NCBI RefSeq assembly: GCF_022829635.1
Contig: NZ_JAKSYO010000125.1
Coordinates: 1 to 64,000 of the forward strand
Reading direction: 5' to 3'
DNA from: Methylobacterium sp. E-066
GTDB taxonomy: Bacteria > Pseudomonadota > Alphaproteobacteria > Rhizobiales > Beijerinckiaceae
Length of the DNA stretch: 64,000 nt
Made by a program: the position numbers and the translations under genes. The notes beneath the pieces were generated by a model. It was given only the letters and a program-made list of their open reading frames with translations, made no database searches and had not been told where the DNA came from. Below are positions 1 through 8,209 of this stretch, piece by piece (within the stretch, counting starts at the first letter, position 1; every line of letters starts with the position of its first letter).

Positions 1-12
1 ACGATTTCGAGA

Positions 13-47
13 CCCCGTCCGGCGCGAGCCGGGCGGGGTTTTCTTTT
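13..47 (+). terminator. Rho-independent terminator of an upstream off-window gene
   Basis: An 11-bp GC-rich stem (13-23 pairing with 28-38, one G.T pair) closes a GCGA tetraloop and is followed by a T-rich tract (39-47). This is the classic intrinsic terminator layout on the + strand. The gene it ends lies outside the window. In many alphaproteobacteria rpsB-tsf precede pyrH, so tsf is a guess, but nothing here shows it. Confidence 0.8.
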
Positions 48-164
48 GTACCGCGACGACGGCTTGGGCGAGGGGCAGGAGGCTGGATGGGAGCGGCCGG
101 TCGGATGGAGCCCGCCTTATCGAGACGGTTGTGTCGATCACTCCGCTCACGATGCAGCGCGGGG

Positions 165-415
165 CCCCTCTCCCGTGCGGGCTACGATGTTCACACATCG
201 TTGCTGAATCAGGCGGACGGCCAGACGCACGCGCGTGTCCCTCCCCCGCAGAGGGGGGAGGGAAGGCGCGCGGTAGTTCTGGAGTTGCCATACCCGTCGA
301 TCGGACGGTGATCCCAAACGCGAAGTGTGAATCTGGTAGCCCGCACGGGAGAGGGGACGCGTCGTGGCCTGCACAAGCTGACAAGTGAACATCGTAGCCC
401 GCGCGGGTGGGGGGC
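165..415. repeat. Mosaic of inverted hairpin repeats (gap 48-611)
   Basis: One roughly 32-bp unit (CCCCTCTCCCGTGCGGG followed by CTACGATGTTCACAC) occurs at 165-196. It recurs inverted at 325-356 and, more diverged, at about 383-415. Between them a perfect 10-bp hairpin (238-247 with 254-263) is built of C/T and G/A runs. The units resemble the CCTCTCCC/GGGAGAGG hairpins at 9886-10087. This looks like a dispersed intergenic palindromic family. Nothing else is recognised between 48 and 611, and the overlapping reading frames there are low-complexity shadows. Confidence 0.7.
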
Positions 416-611
416 TTCGCTTCGCGAACTCAGCAGCACCGCCAAAGCAATCGTTTGCGCCGCGACCGAGCCTGTTGAGAAGCCGCAAGCCATTGTCGGA
501 AAACATCATTCCGGCCCGGTCCACGCGAAGTCCCGCATCGCGAAACATAATCCCGCCCGCCTCGTGTTGCAGCGCACACCCGGTTCGGCACCGCCGCGCT
601 ACATCACGCTC

Positions 612-710
612 ATGGCAATGAAATCCTTCTCGTACCTGATGATCGGTGTGTTCGCCTCCGGTCTCGTCATGACCCTTCTGGGCTCCGTCGGCCTCTTCGC
701 CGGGAGCTGA
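612..710 (+). CDS. Tiny hydrophobic membrane peptide (32 aa), hypothetical
   Basis: The ORF encodes 32 residues, or 30 from the second ATG at 618. It is almost entirely one hydrophobic helix (SYLMIGVFASGLVMTLLGS) after a short Lys-containing N-terminus, so it would be a single-span inner-membrane peptide. There is no clear Shine-Dalgarno sequence. It ends 24 bp before the convergent phosphoesterase gene. I do not recognise a family. The amphipathic pattern in an otherwise repeat-filled gap is the only support. Confidence 0.4.
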   Translation: MAMKSFSYLMIGVFASGLVMTLLGSVGLFAGS

Positions 711-734
711 ACCTAGGCGCCGGCGTGACCTCCG

Positions 735-1553
735 TCATGCCGGCGCTGCTGCATCGACCCAGGCGCCACCGTCCCACAGCCGGACCCGGACGGTGGCGCA
801 GCCCTCCGCGATGGTGATGCGGTTGTAGGCGTTGGGCTCGTTGCCCCGCAGCCGCGTCGAGGTCGCCGAGCCGGCCTGGACCGCCAGAAGACGCCCGGGA
901 CGAGACCGGATCGAGCCCCGGTCCAGCGTCTCGGGGATTGATCCTTCCGCTTCCGCATAGCGCGCGTAGTGCCGATGCAGGTGGCCGGCGAGCGTCAGGC
1001 CGACACCGCACCGGGCAAACGCCGCCAGGGCCCGGTCGGCGCGCCCGACCAGGCGCGCCTCCTCATCCCAGGGCGGCGGCAGGAACGGGTGGTGGCCGAC
1101 CACGATCTTGAACAGGTGGGCCGGCATCGCCGAGAGCCGCGCCTCGGCCCGCTCGATCTGGCTGCGGCGGATCACGCCGTGCGACCAGTCCGGCTCCGGC
1201 GCCCAGCGCCGCACCGTGTTGAGGCAGACGATCCCGATCTCGGCATCCTGGAAGCACGGCTCGGTCTCGGCCGCGATGGCGCGCCGGTAGCGGGTGAACG
1301 GGTGCACGAATCGCTGAACTAGCCGGAACGGCGAGATGTCGTGGTTGCCCGGCACGCCGATCCAGGGGGGCGCCAGGCGGTCGAGGAAGGCCCGGGCCTG
1401 CGCGAATTCCGAAGGCCGCGCCGCCATGGTGAAATCCCCCGAGGCGACGATCAGGTCCGGCGCATCCGCGTTCAACTCGTGGACCAGGGCCTCCACCACG
1501 GCCGGATCGGTGCGGCCGAAATGCAGGTCGGAGATATGGCTGATCCGTCTCAC
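735..1553 (-). CDS. Calcineurin-like metallophosphoesterase (272 aa)
   Basis: A cytoplasmic phosphoesterase of the Icc/CpdA-like class, predicted to use two metal ions. The metal-binding motifs appear in order: D9-x-H11 (DLHFG), G39-D40, G69-N70-H71-D72, then GHHP near 150 and GHLH near 190. The GTG start at 1553 overlaps the TGA of the upstream lipid kinase gene (GTGA, 4 bp), which implies translational coupling and fixes the start. A longer in-frame extension runs antisense through the kinase and is not credible. The substrate is unknown. Coupling to a lipid kinase suggests a phospholipid head-group or lipid phosphate substrate, which is inference only. Confidence 0.88.
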   Translation of the reverse strand: MRRISHISDLHFGRTDPAVVEALVHELNADAPDLIVASGDFTMAARPSEFAQARAFLDRLAPPWIGVPGNHDISPFRLVQRFVHPFTRYRRAIAAETEPCFQDAEIGIVCLNTVRRWAPEPDWSHGVIRRSQIERAEARLSAMPAHLFKIVVGHHPFLPPPWDEEARLVGRADRALAAFARCGVGLTLAGHLHRHYARYAEAEGSIPETLDRGSIRSRPGRLLAVQAGSATSTRLRGNEPNAYNRITIAEGCATVRVRLWDGGAWVDAAAPA

Positions 1554-2452
1554 GTGTGCTGGCTCGACCGAGGCACGATCACCGTCAGCGCCTGCCGGTG
1601 GATCCGGTAGCGCAGGGGCGCGGGGATCAGCGCCACCTCGCCGTCGTTCATGACCCGCAGCGCCCGGGTCTCCGACGCGATGGTCAGGTTGGCCACCGGC
1701 AGCCGCTCGATGTCCGGCAGGCGCCGCCAGTCGCCCAGGGCGAAGCCGAGGGCGAGGCGCAGGGTCCGCCACGGGGAGAGATGCGCCAGGACGTAGAGCG
1801 TCAGCTGCCCGGCATCGACCGGCGCCCGCACCAGCATGCGGCCCGGCCGCTCGACATAATCACCGATCACTACCGCCAGCAGCCGGAACCGCCAGGTCCG
1901 CGCCGCGCCGTCGATCGTGCCGGTCACGGTCAGGCGCGGATACCGGCCGAGATGGCGCAGCACCCCCAGGATCCAGCGCAGCAGCGTGCGCAGGCCGAGA
2001 TGCCGGCGATGCGCCTCCCGGTGCCGCGTCACCCGGGCCGGCAGGCCGAGCACGGAGTTGATCAGGAACGTGCGGCCATTGACCTCACCGACATCGATCT
2101 GGCGCCGGGCTCCGGAGGCCAGAGTCGCGACCGCGCCGTCGATATCGAGCGGCACGCCGAGATCCCGCGCCAGGAAGTTCATGGTGCCCAGCGGCAGGAT
2201 GCCGAGGGGCGTGGCCTTGCCGATGAGCGCTGCGGCCGCGCAGGCGATGGTGCCGTCGCCGCCCGCCACCACCAGGGCGTCGATATCGGGCTCCGACGCG
2301 GCGGCGGCGATCCGCACCGGCAGGGGCGCCCCCCGGTCGGCCTCGCCCAGGGGCTCGATCCCGGCCGCGACCAGCTTCTCCCGGATCGCCTCCGGCGTCG
2401 TGCCCGACGCCACCGCCCCGGAGGCGCCGTTGATGACCAGAGCGATGCGCAT
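1550..2452 (-). CDS. Diacylglycerol kinase-family lipid kinase (YegS/DgkB-like, 300 aa)
   Basis: An ATP-dependent lipid kinase with a DAGK catalytic domain. The nucleotide-binding motif GGDGT sits at residues 64-68, followed by the family motif [16 protein letters not shown] near 84-99. The C-terminal beta-sandwich half includes the acidic MNDGE segment. Such enzymes phosphorylate diacylglycerol or related lipids at the inner membrane, recycling them into phosphatidate. Start chosen at the ATG at 2452, where the family N-terminus ([12 protein letters not shown]) begins. An in-frame ATG at 2464 would add four residues. It is divergent from pyrH and overlaps the following phosphoesterase gene by 4 bp. 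Confidence 0.9.
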   Translation of the reverse strand: MRIALVINGASGAVASGTTPEAIREKLVAAGIEPLGEADRGAPLPVRIAAAASEPDIDALVVAGGDGTIACAAAALIGKATPLGILPLGTMNFLARDLGVPLDIDGAVATLASGARRQIDVGEVNGRTFLINSVLGLPARVTRHREAHRRHLGLRTLLRWILGVLRHLGRYPRLTVTGTIDGAARTWRFRLLAVVIGDYVERPGRMLVRAPVDAGQLTLYVLAHLSPWRTLRLALGFALGDWRRLPDIERLPVANLTIASETRALRVMNDGEVALIPAPLRYRIHRQALTVIVPRSSQHT

Positions 2453-2638
2453 GGATTCGGGCATCCATCCCGATGACGAGCCTAGCTCCTCTGCCAAAGC
2501 TGCACGTCGATCGCATGTCGGTGGCGAATCGTCCCCGCGATCCCCGCCCGGATCGGCGCCCGCCCCTCGACGTCGCTCCCGCGGCTGACGTAGAAGCCTC
2601 GCGGGTTCGGGTGATGCGGTATGGAGCCGGAGATCAAG

Positions 2639-3361
2639 ATGCCGGAAGCGACGCCGTTTCGCCGTATCCTCCTCAAGCTGTCGGGCGAGGCTCTGGCCGC
2701 CCCGGACGGCTACTGGCTCCATCCGCCGACCCTGGCGGCGCTCGCCGAGGACATCGCCCGCACCATCGAGTCCGGGGCCGAGATCGCCATCGTGGTCGGC
2801 GGCGGCAACATGATCCGCGGCGCCCGCATCTCGGCGGCCGGCTGGATCGACCGCGCCACCGGTGATTCCCTGGGCATGATGGCCACCGTGATGAACTCGC
2901 TGGCGATCGAGACCGCGCTCAACGCCGCGGGCGTCCCGGCCAGGACCATGTCGGCGGTGTCGATGCCGACGATCTGCGAGACCTATGCCCGCCAGCCGGC
3001 CCTGCACCATCTCGACAAGGGCCAGGTGGTGGTTCTGGCCGGCGGCACCGGCAACCCGTTCTTCACCACCGACACCGCCGCGGTGCTGCGCGCCGCCGAG
3101 CTGCGCTGCGACGCCGTGCTCAAGGCCACGCAGGTGGACGGCGTCTATTCGGCCGATCCCAAGACGAATCCGAGCGCCACCCGCTACGACCGGCTGACCC
3201 ATGACGAGGCGATCGCCCGCGACCTCAAGGTGATGGACACCGCCGCCTTCGCGCTCGCCCGCGAGAGCCGACTGTCGATCGTCGTCGGCTCCCTGCATCA
3301 GCCGAGCTCGATCGCCAAGATCCTGTCCGGCGAGGCGCCCTCGACCCTCGTGGCGCCGTAA
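2639..3361 (+). CDS. pyrH: UMP kinase
   Basis: Phosphorylates UMP to UDP with ATP, the committed step toward UTP/CTP. It is a cytosolic amino-acid-kinase-fold enzyme, usually hexameric. The N-terminal KLSGEAL motif (13-19), the glycine-rich VGGGNMIRG loop and the central [14 protein letters not shown] segment are typical of bacterial PyrH. I chose the ATG at 2639 because a GGAG at 2629-2632 sits 6 nt upstream, giving the family's usual 240 residues. An ATG at 2621 would give 246. First gene of the pyrH-frr-cdsA-dxr group, 169 bp before frr. Confidence 0.97.
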   Translation: MPEATPFRRILLKLSGEALAAPDGYWLHPPTLAALAEDIARTIESGAEIAIVVGGGNMIRGARISAAGWIDRATGDSLGMMATVMNSLAIETALNAAGVPARTMSAVSMPTICETYARQPALHHLDKGQVVVLAGGTGNPFFTTDTAAVLRAAELRCDAVLKATQVDGVYSADPKTNPSATRYDRLTHDEAIARDLKVMDTAAFALARESRLSIVVGSLHQPSSIAKILSGEAPSTLVAP

Positions 3362-3530
3362 CCGCACGCTGCGCGCGCCTCTCGATTCGCATCGTCTTCT
3401 TCCGAAAGCCGGCGGCCACCTTTCGGGACGATGCTCCAGAGGTTTGCGGCACCGGCAAAATTCGGCCATTGAGGCCGCGACTGCCCCTGCCGGGCGAGAA
3501 GACAACGTCAGACGTGTCGGGACGACCACC

Positions 3531-4094
3531 ATGGCCACACCGGAATTCGACCTCAACGACATCAAGCGCCGCATGCAGGGCGCGGTCGCGTCGCTCTCCA
3601 AGGATCTCGGATCCCTGCGGACCGGGCGGGCCACCCCCTCGCTGGTCGATCCGATCCAGGTCGATGCCTACGGCTCGTCGATGCCGATGGCGCAGGTCGC
3701 CACCGTGAGCGTGCCCGAGCCCCGGCTCCTGTCGATCTCGGTCTGGGACCGCAGCATGGTCACCGCCGTCGAGAAGGCGATCCGCGAATCCGATCTCGGC
3801 CTCAACCCGCAGACCGAGGGCCAGACCATCCGGCTGCGCATCCCCGAGATGAACGAGCAGCGCCGCAAGGAGATGGTCAAGGTCGCCCACAAGTACACCG
3901 AGGAGGCGCGCGTGGCCGTGCGCCACGTCCGCCGGGACGGGCTCGACCACCTCAAGAAGCTCCTCAAGGACAGCGCCATCTCGGAGGACGACGAGAAGCG
4001 CCAGGCCGCCGACGTGCAGAAGGCGACCGACCAGTTCATCGCCGAGATCGACGGCGTGCTGGCCTCGAAGGAGAAGGAGATCATGCACGTCTGA
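3531..4094 (+). CDS. frr: Ribosome recycling factor
   Basis: RRF of 187 aa, the usual length. With EF-G it splits post-termination ribosomes. The sequence shows the family landmarks: [12 protein letters not shown] near residue 25, the [20 protein letters not shown] region after the hinge, and the [17 protein letters not shown] helix of domain I. The ATG at 3531 gives the standard N-terminus. A longer in-frame start at 3444 adds unconserved residues. It lies between pyrH and cdsA, with only 19 bp to cdsA. The uppS gene often found at this place is absent. Confidence 0.97.
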   Translation: MATPEFDLNDIKRRMQGAVASLSKDLGSLRTGRATPSLVDPIQVDAYGSSMPMAQVATVSVPEPRLLSISVWDRSMVTAVEKAIRESDLGLNPQTEGQTIRLRIPEMNEQRRKEMVKVAHKYTEEARVAVRHVRRDGLDHLKKLLKDSAISEDDEKRQAADVQKATDQFIAEIDGVLASKEKEIMHV

Positions 4095-4113
4095 GGCACC
4101 GGCTGAGACGCGC

Positions 4114-4971
4114 GTGACCTCCGCTGCCACACCGGCCGCGCGCCCCTCCGGGCGGCGCGAGCTCTGGCTGCGCGTCGCCTCGGGCGTCGTGCTCGCCCCC
4201 GCGATCCTCGCGGCCCTGGTCACTGGCGGTTGGCCCTTCGCCGGGATCTGGCTCGCCGCCGGGATCATCGGCTTCGCCGAATGGATGGTGATGAGCCGGA
4301 CCGAGCCGCGCGAGGTGCTGATCGCGCTGGGCGCGGCGACGCTTGGCGCTCTGCTGCTCTGCCAGCGTGGGGGCGCCCCGGCGCTCGCCTGCCTCGCCGT
4401 GCTGCTCCTCGGGGCCGCGGCCTGCGCCACGGTGGCGCGCACCGGCTCCGGCCGGGTGCGGGCATTCGCCGGCGTGCTCGGGGCGGCGGCCATCGCCTCG
4501 GTGCCGGTGGCCCTGCGCGACGATCCCGGGATCGGCCTGGTCGGCCCGGCCTGGATGTTCGCCGTGGTCTGGTCCACCGACATCGCTGCCTACTTCGCCG
4601 GCCGCAAGATCGGCGGCCCGAAGCTGATGCCCCGGGTCTCGCCCAACAAGACCTGGTCGGGGGCCATCGGCGGCCTGATCGGGGCGGTCGCGGCGGGCTC
4701 GCTGGTGGCGGTGGCCGCCGACCTCGCCGGGATGGATCTGCCGAGCGCCGCCTCCCTGCCGGTGGTGGCAGGCGTCAGCGCCCTGGCCTCCGTGCTGAGC
4801 CAGGCCGGCGACCTCGTCGAATCCGGCCTGAAGCGCCGCTACGGGGTGAAGGATTCGGGCAAGATCATCCCCGGCCATGGCGGCGTCATGGATCGGCTCG
4901 ATGGATTTTTCGCGGTGGCCGTGTTGGCCGGGCTCTATCTCGCCCTGCGCGGAAGCGGTCTGATCCCATGA
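4114..4971 (+). CDS. cdsA: Phosphatidate cytidylyltransferase (CDP-diglyceride synthase)
   Basis: An integral inner-membrane enzyme making CDP-diacylglycerol from phosphatidate and CTP, the branch point of phospholipid synthesis. It is 285 aa with about eight hydrophobic segments. The CTP_transf_1 signature lies near the C-terminus: GDLVESGLKRRYGVKDSGK followed by IPGHGGVMDRLDG. The start is GTG at 4114, 19 bp after frr. A short N-terminal cytoplasmic stretch with GRREL precedes the first membrane helix. The gene runs directly into dxr, 33 bp away. Confidence 0.96.
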   Translation: MTSAATPAARPSGRRELWLRVASGVVLAPAILAALVTGGWPFAGIWLAAGIIGFAEWMVMSRTEPREVLIALGAATLGALLLCQRGGAPALACLAVLLLGAAACATVARTGSGRVRAFAGVLGAAAIASVPVALRDDPGIGLVGPAWMFAVVWSTDIAAYFAGRKIGGPKLMPRVSPNKTWSGAIGGLIGAVAAGSLVAVAADLAGMDLPSAASLPVVAGVSALASVLSQAGDLVESGLKRRYGVKDSGKIIPGHGGVMDRLDGFFAVAVLAGLYLALRGSGLIP

Positions 4972-5004
4972 CTCTGACCCCATGACGATGAGGGAGTTTC
5001 ACCC

Positions 5005-6183
5005 GTGACCCAGATCGTCACCGTCTTCGGCGCCACCGGCTCGATCGGCCGCTCCACCGCCGACCTGCTGGCCCAGCACCCGGACCGCTTCCGCACCGGC
5101 GCCGTGGTCGGCGGGCGCGATGCGGTCGCGTTGGCCAAGGTCGCCCGTGAGCTCGGCGCCACCTTCGCGGCGCTCGCCGACGAGACCGCCGGCCCGGCCC
5201 TCGCCGAGGCGCTCTCGGGCAGCGGTATCGCCAACGGGGCCGGGGAGGGCGCCGTCATGGAGGCGGTGGCCCGCGACGCCGACATCGTGGTCGCCGCGGT
5301 GAGCGGCGCGGCCGGGCTGAAATCCACCCACGCTGCGCTCCGGCTCGGCCGCAGGGTGGCGCTCGCCAACAAGGAGAGCCTGGTTTGCGCCGGCGACGCC
5401 TTCATGCGCGACGCCGCCCGCTACGGTGCCACGATCCTGCCAATGGATTCCGAGCACGACGCGCTCAGCCAGGCGCTCGCCGGCCGGCCGCTCGCCGATG
5501 TCCGCACCCTGATGATCACGGCCTCGGGCGGCCCGTTCCGGACCTGGACCCGCGAGCGGATCGCCGCCGCCTCCGCGGCCGAGGCCGCAGCCCATCCGAC
5601 CTGGTCGATGGGCATGAAGATCAACATCGATTCGGCCAGCCTGATGAACAAGGGGCTTGAGCTGATCGAGGCGCACCACCTGTTCGGCATCGAGCCCGAG
5701 CGCCTGGACGTGGTCGTGCACCCGCAATCGGTGATCCACGGTCTGGTCTACTGGCTCGACGGCGCCGTGACCGCGGAGCTGGCGCTTCCCGACATGCGCG
5801 TGCCGATCTCGCATTGCCTCGGCCTCGGCGACCGCCTGACCATCGCCCGGGGCCGGCCGCTGGACCTGGTGAAGCTCGGTGCGCTGACCTTCGAGGCGGC
5901 GGACGAGGAACGCTTCCCGTGCCTGCGGATCGGCCGGGCGGCCCTCGCCGCCGGCGGCGCGGCGCCCACCGTGATGAACGCGGCCAACGAGGTGGCGGTG
6001 GCCGCCTTCATCGCCGGCCGCATCGGCTTCTACGGGATCAGCGACCTGGTCGAGCGCGCATGCGAGCACTTCGCCGGACAGTACCGGACCGCCCCGGCTG
6101 ACGTCGACGAGGCGCTGGCCATCGACGCCCATGTCCGGGTCTGGAGCGCCGAGGCCCTGCCGGAGCTGCGCGCGGCCGGCTGA
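5005..6183 (+). CDS. dxr: 1-deoxy-D-xylulose 5-phosphate reductoisomerase
   Basis: Second step of the MEP isoprenoid pathway: NADPH-dependent rearrangement and reduction of DXP to MEP, the target of fosmidomycin. It is 392 aa, the typical length. The N-terminal NADPH-binding motif GATGSIGRST, the ANKESLV motif, the metal/substrate region (DSEHDALSQAL), the flexible loop (HPTWSMGMKINIDSAS) and MNKGLELIEAHHLF are all present. The start is GTG at 5005 after a GGGAG-like site at 4991-4995. It ends 4 bp before the convergent tetR-family gene. Confidence 0.97.
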   Translation: MTQIVTVFGATGSIGRSTADLLAQHPDRFRTGAVVGGRDAVALAKVARELGATFAALADETAGPALAEALSGSGIANGAGEGAVMEAVARDADIVVAAVSGAAGLKSTHAALRLGRRVALANKESLVCAGDAFMRDAARYGATILPMDSEHDALSQALAGRPLADVRTLMITASGGPFRTWTRERIAAASAAEAAAHPTWSMGMKINIDSASLMNKGLELIEAHHLFGIEPERLDVVVHPQSVIHGLVYWLDGAVTAELALPDMRVPISHCLGLGDRLTIARGRPLDLVKLGALTFEAADEERFPCLRIGRAALAAGGAAPTVMNAANEVAVAAFIAGRIGFYGISDLVERACEHFAGQYRTAPADVDEALAIDAHVRVWSAEALPELRAAG

Positions 6184-6187
6184 GGAT

Positions 6188-6829
6188 TCAGCTCTCCGGT
6201 CCGTACCCGGCCAAGAACACCCGCACCGCGTTGCCGACCAGATAGCGTATCTCGGCGTCGCTCGCGCCGTCGCCTGCCGCGAACAGCAGGCGCGTCATCT
6301 GGCCCGCCTGGCAGAGATGCAGGAAGTGCCGGGCCGCCAGTTCGATGTCGGCGATCCGCAGGCGTCCGCCCTGCACCTGGGCGTCGAGATAGGCCGACAG
6401 CCGCGCTACGCCGCTGGCCGGACCGGCCTCGTAGAAGGCCTGCCCGAAGCGCGGAAACTTTTCGCAGGCGCCGATCACCATGCGGACCACCGCGACGTGC
6501 TCCGGCCGGCCCATCTCGGTCAGGAAGCGCGTGCCGAGCTGCGTCAGCACCGCCGGCACGTCGAGATCCTCCGCGTCGAGGGTGAACAGGGCCTCGGCCA
6601 GCCCGCGCTTCTCCTGAATGATCAGCGCCTCGAACAGATCTTCCTTGCTGTCGAAATAGACGTAGAGCGTGCCCTTGGAGACGCCCGCCGCCCGGGCGAT
6701 CTCGCCCATGCTGGCCCCGTCGAACCCCGCGGACAGGAACACGGTCCGCGCGCCGTCGAGGATCTGCCGCCGCTTGTCGCCCTCGATCGGCGACGGCTCC
6801 CGCTCCAGCACCGCGCCTTGATCCATCAC
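6188..6829 (-). CDS. TetR/AcrR-family transcriptional repressor
   Basis: A 213-aa TetR repressor. The N-terminal helix-turn-helix (ASMGEIARAAGVSKGTLYVY, then FDSKEDLFEAL) is canonical. The C-terminal half is a variable ligand-binding/dimerisation domain of the TetR_C type. It is divergent from an EmrA/EmrB-like efflux pair. Two 21-bp palindromes lie in the 136-bp gap, one 29 bp before its own ATG and one 18 bp before the pump gene, so autorepression and pump repression are expected. The inducing ligand is unknown, probably a substrate of the pump. Confidence 0.95.
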   Translation of the reverse strand: MMDQGAVLEREPSPIEGDKRRQILDGARTVFLSAGFDGASMGEIARAAGVSKGTLYVYFDSKEDLFEALIIQEKRGLAEALFTLDAEDLDVPAVLTQLGTRFLTEMGRPEHVAVVRMVIGACEKFPRFGQAFYEAGPASGVARLSAYLDAQVQGGRLRIADIELAARHFLHLCQAGQMTRLLFAAGDGASDAEIRYLVGNAVRVFLAGYGPES

Positions 6830-6858
6830 CCGACTCCGCGTCCGAGACGCCGCTTTGC

Positions 6859-6879
6859 TTGACCGAACCGTTCGGTCAA
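6859..6879. promoter_or_regulatory. TetR operator 1 (palindrome)
   Basis: A perfect inverted repeat with 10-bp arms (TTGACCGAAC / GTTCGGTCAA) around one central C, 29 bp upstream of the tetR ATG. It is nearly identical to the second palindrome at 6927-6947, as expected for a repressor bound to both divergent promoters. Confidence 0.85.
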
Positions 6880-6926
6880 TCTAATCTGAGACCTCTCCCG
6901 ACGCGCGTCAAGGCGCGTCCCAGCCG

Positions 6927-6947
6927 TTGACCGAACGGTTCGGTCAT
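6927..6947. promoter_or_regulatory. TetR operator 2 (palindrome)
   Basis: The same inverted repeat, with arms TGACCGAAC / GTTCGGTCA around a central G. It ends 18 bp before the ATG of the membrane-fusion gene. A bound repressor would block initiation of the efflux operon. Confidence 0.85.
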
Positions 6948-6965
6948 TAGGTCAGAGGCGCTGTG

Positions 6966-8201
6966 ATGTCCCTTCGCGAGGATGACGACCGGTCCGCTTC
7001 CGGCATCGAACGCAGGGATGAGGAGCGGGCCGAGGGTCCGGCTCCGGCCCCGGTCCAACCGAGTGGCGCCGAGATACCTCCCGCTGCGGTGCCGGAAGCC
7101 GGCCCGGCCCGAAAACGCCCGCTCAGGCGGATGCTGCTGCTCGGCTTCCTGGCGACGGCTCTCGGCGGCTGCGTCTATGAGGGCTGGCACTGGTGGAGCG
7201 TCGGGCGGTTCTTCGTCTCGACCGACGACGCCTACGTGCAGGCCGACATCTCGATCCTGGCCGCCAAGGTCTCCGGCTACCTGGAATCCGTGCCGGTGGT
7301 GAACGGCATCTCGGTCAAGAAGGGCGACGTGATCGCCAAGCTCGACGACGGCGATTACCGCCTCGCGCTCCAGGCCGCGCAGGACAAGCTCGCCACGCAG
7401 GAGAGCACGATCGTGCGGATCGCCCGGCAGGTCGAGGCCGCGCAGGCGCAGGTCGCCCAGGCCGCCGCGCAGATCGACGCCGCCCGCGCCGATGCCGTGC
7501 GCGCGCAGGCGGATTTCGCCCGGGCGACCCAGATGCAGGCGGATTATGTCGCCAAATCGCGGATCGACCAGGCCCGCGCCGACCGGGACCGCACCGAGGC
7601 CTCGGTGAAGGGCATGGAGGCCGGACTCCTGGCGGCCCGCGCCAATGTCGACGTACTCCAGGCCCAGAAGCGCGAGGCCGAGCGCCTCTCGGCCGAGCTG
7701 CGCACCGCCGTCGACCGCGCCCGGCGCGACCTCGATTTCACGGTGATCCGCGCGCCCTTCGATGGCGTGATCGGCAACAAGGCGGTCGAGGCCGGGGCCT
7801 ACGTGGCGCCGGGCACCCGGGTCGCCGCCCTGGTGCCGCTCCAGAGTGTGCGCATCGATGCGAACTTCAAGGAGACGCAGGTCCAGCGCATGCGCCCGGG
7901 CCAGCCGGTGCTCGTGACCGTGGACGCCTATCCCGATCGCGAGATCGAGGGCGTCGTCGAATCGTTCTCGCCGGCCTCGGGCTCGGTGTTCAGCCTGCTG
8001 CCGCCGGACAACGCCACCGGCAACTTCACCAAGATCGTGCAGCGCCTGCCGGTGCGGGTGCGGGTGCCCGAGGCCGTCGCCCGCGAGGGCCTGCTGCGGC
8101 CCGGCCTCTCGGTGGAAGTGCGGGTGGATACCCGGGCGGGCACTGATCGTTCGGTCCTCGACCACGCCGAGGACGGGCGCTTCAACGCCGCGAGCCGCTG
8201 A
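6966..8201 (+). CDS. HlyD/EmrA-family membrane fusion protein (efflux periplasmic adaptor)
   Basis: The periplasmic adaptor subunit of a tripartite drug exporter, 411 aa. A 50-residue Pro/charged cytoplasmic tail precedes one transmembrane helix (MLLLGFLATALGGCVYEGW). Next come the EmrA hallmark TDDAYVQAD, a lipoyl half-domain, a long Ala/Gln-rich coiled coil (about 135-250), and the second half-motif FTVIRAPFDGVIGNKAVEAG with its beta-barrel. The ATG at 6966 directly follows an in-frame GTG at 6963. It sits behind a TetR operator and is 8 bp upstream of its partner MFS gene. No outer-membrane TolC-type gene is in the window. Confidence 0.95.
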   Translation: MSLREDDDRSASGIERRDEERAEGPAPAPVQPSGAEIPPAAVPEAGPARKRPLRRMLLLGFLATALGGCVYEGWHWWSVGRFFVSTDDAYVQADISILAAKVSGYLESVPVVNGISVKKGDVIAKLDDGDYRLALQAAQDKLATQESTIVRIARQVEAAQAQVAQAAAQIDAARADAVRAQADFARATQMQADYVAKSRIDQARADRDRTEASVKGMEAGLLAARANVDVLQAQKREAERLSAELRTAVDRARRDLDFTVIRAPFDGVIGNKAVEAGAYVAPGTRVAALVPLQSVRIDANFKETQVQRMRPGQPVLVTVDAYPDREIEGVVESFSPASGSVFSLLPPDNATGNFTKIVQRLPVRVRVPEAVAREGLLRPGLSVEVRVDTRAGTDRSVLDHAEDGRFNAASR

Positions 8202-8209
8202 GCCCGCCC

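Noticed and set aside
2453..3634. Long minus-strand extension of the lipid kinase frame through pyrH
   Set aside because: It is antisense to pyrH and frr upstream sequence with no conserved domain, and the family N-terminus begins at 2452.
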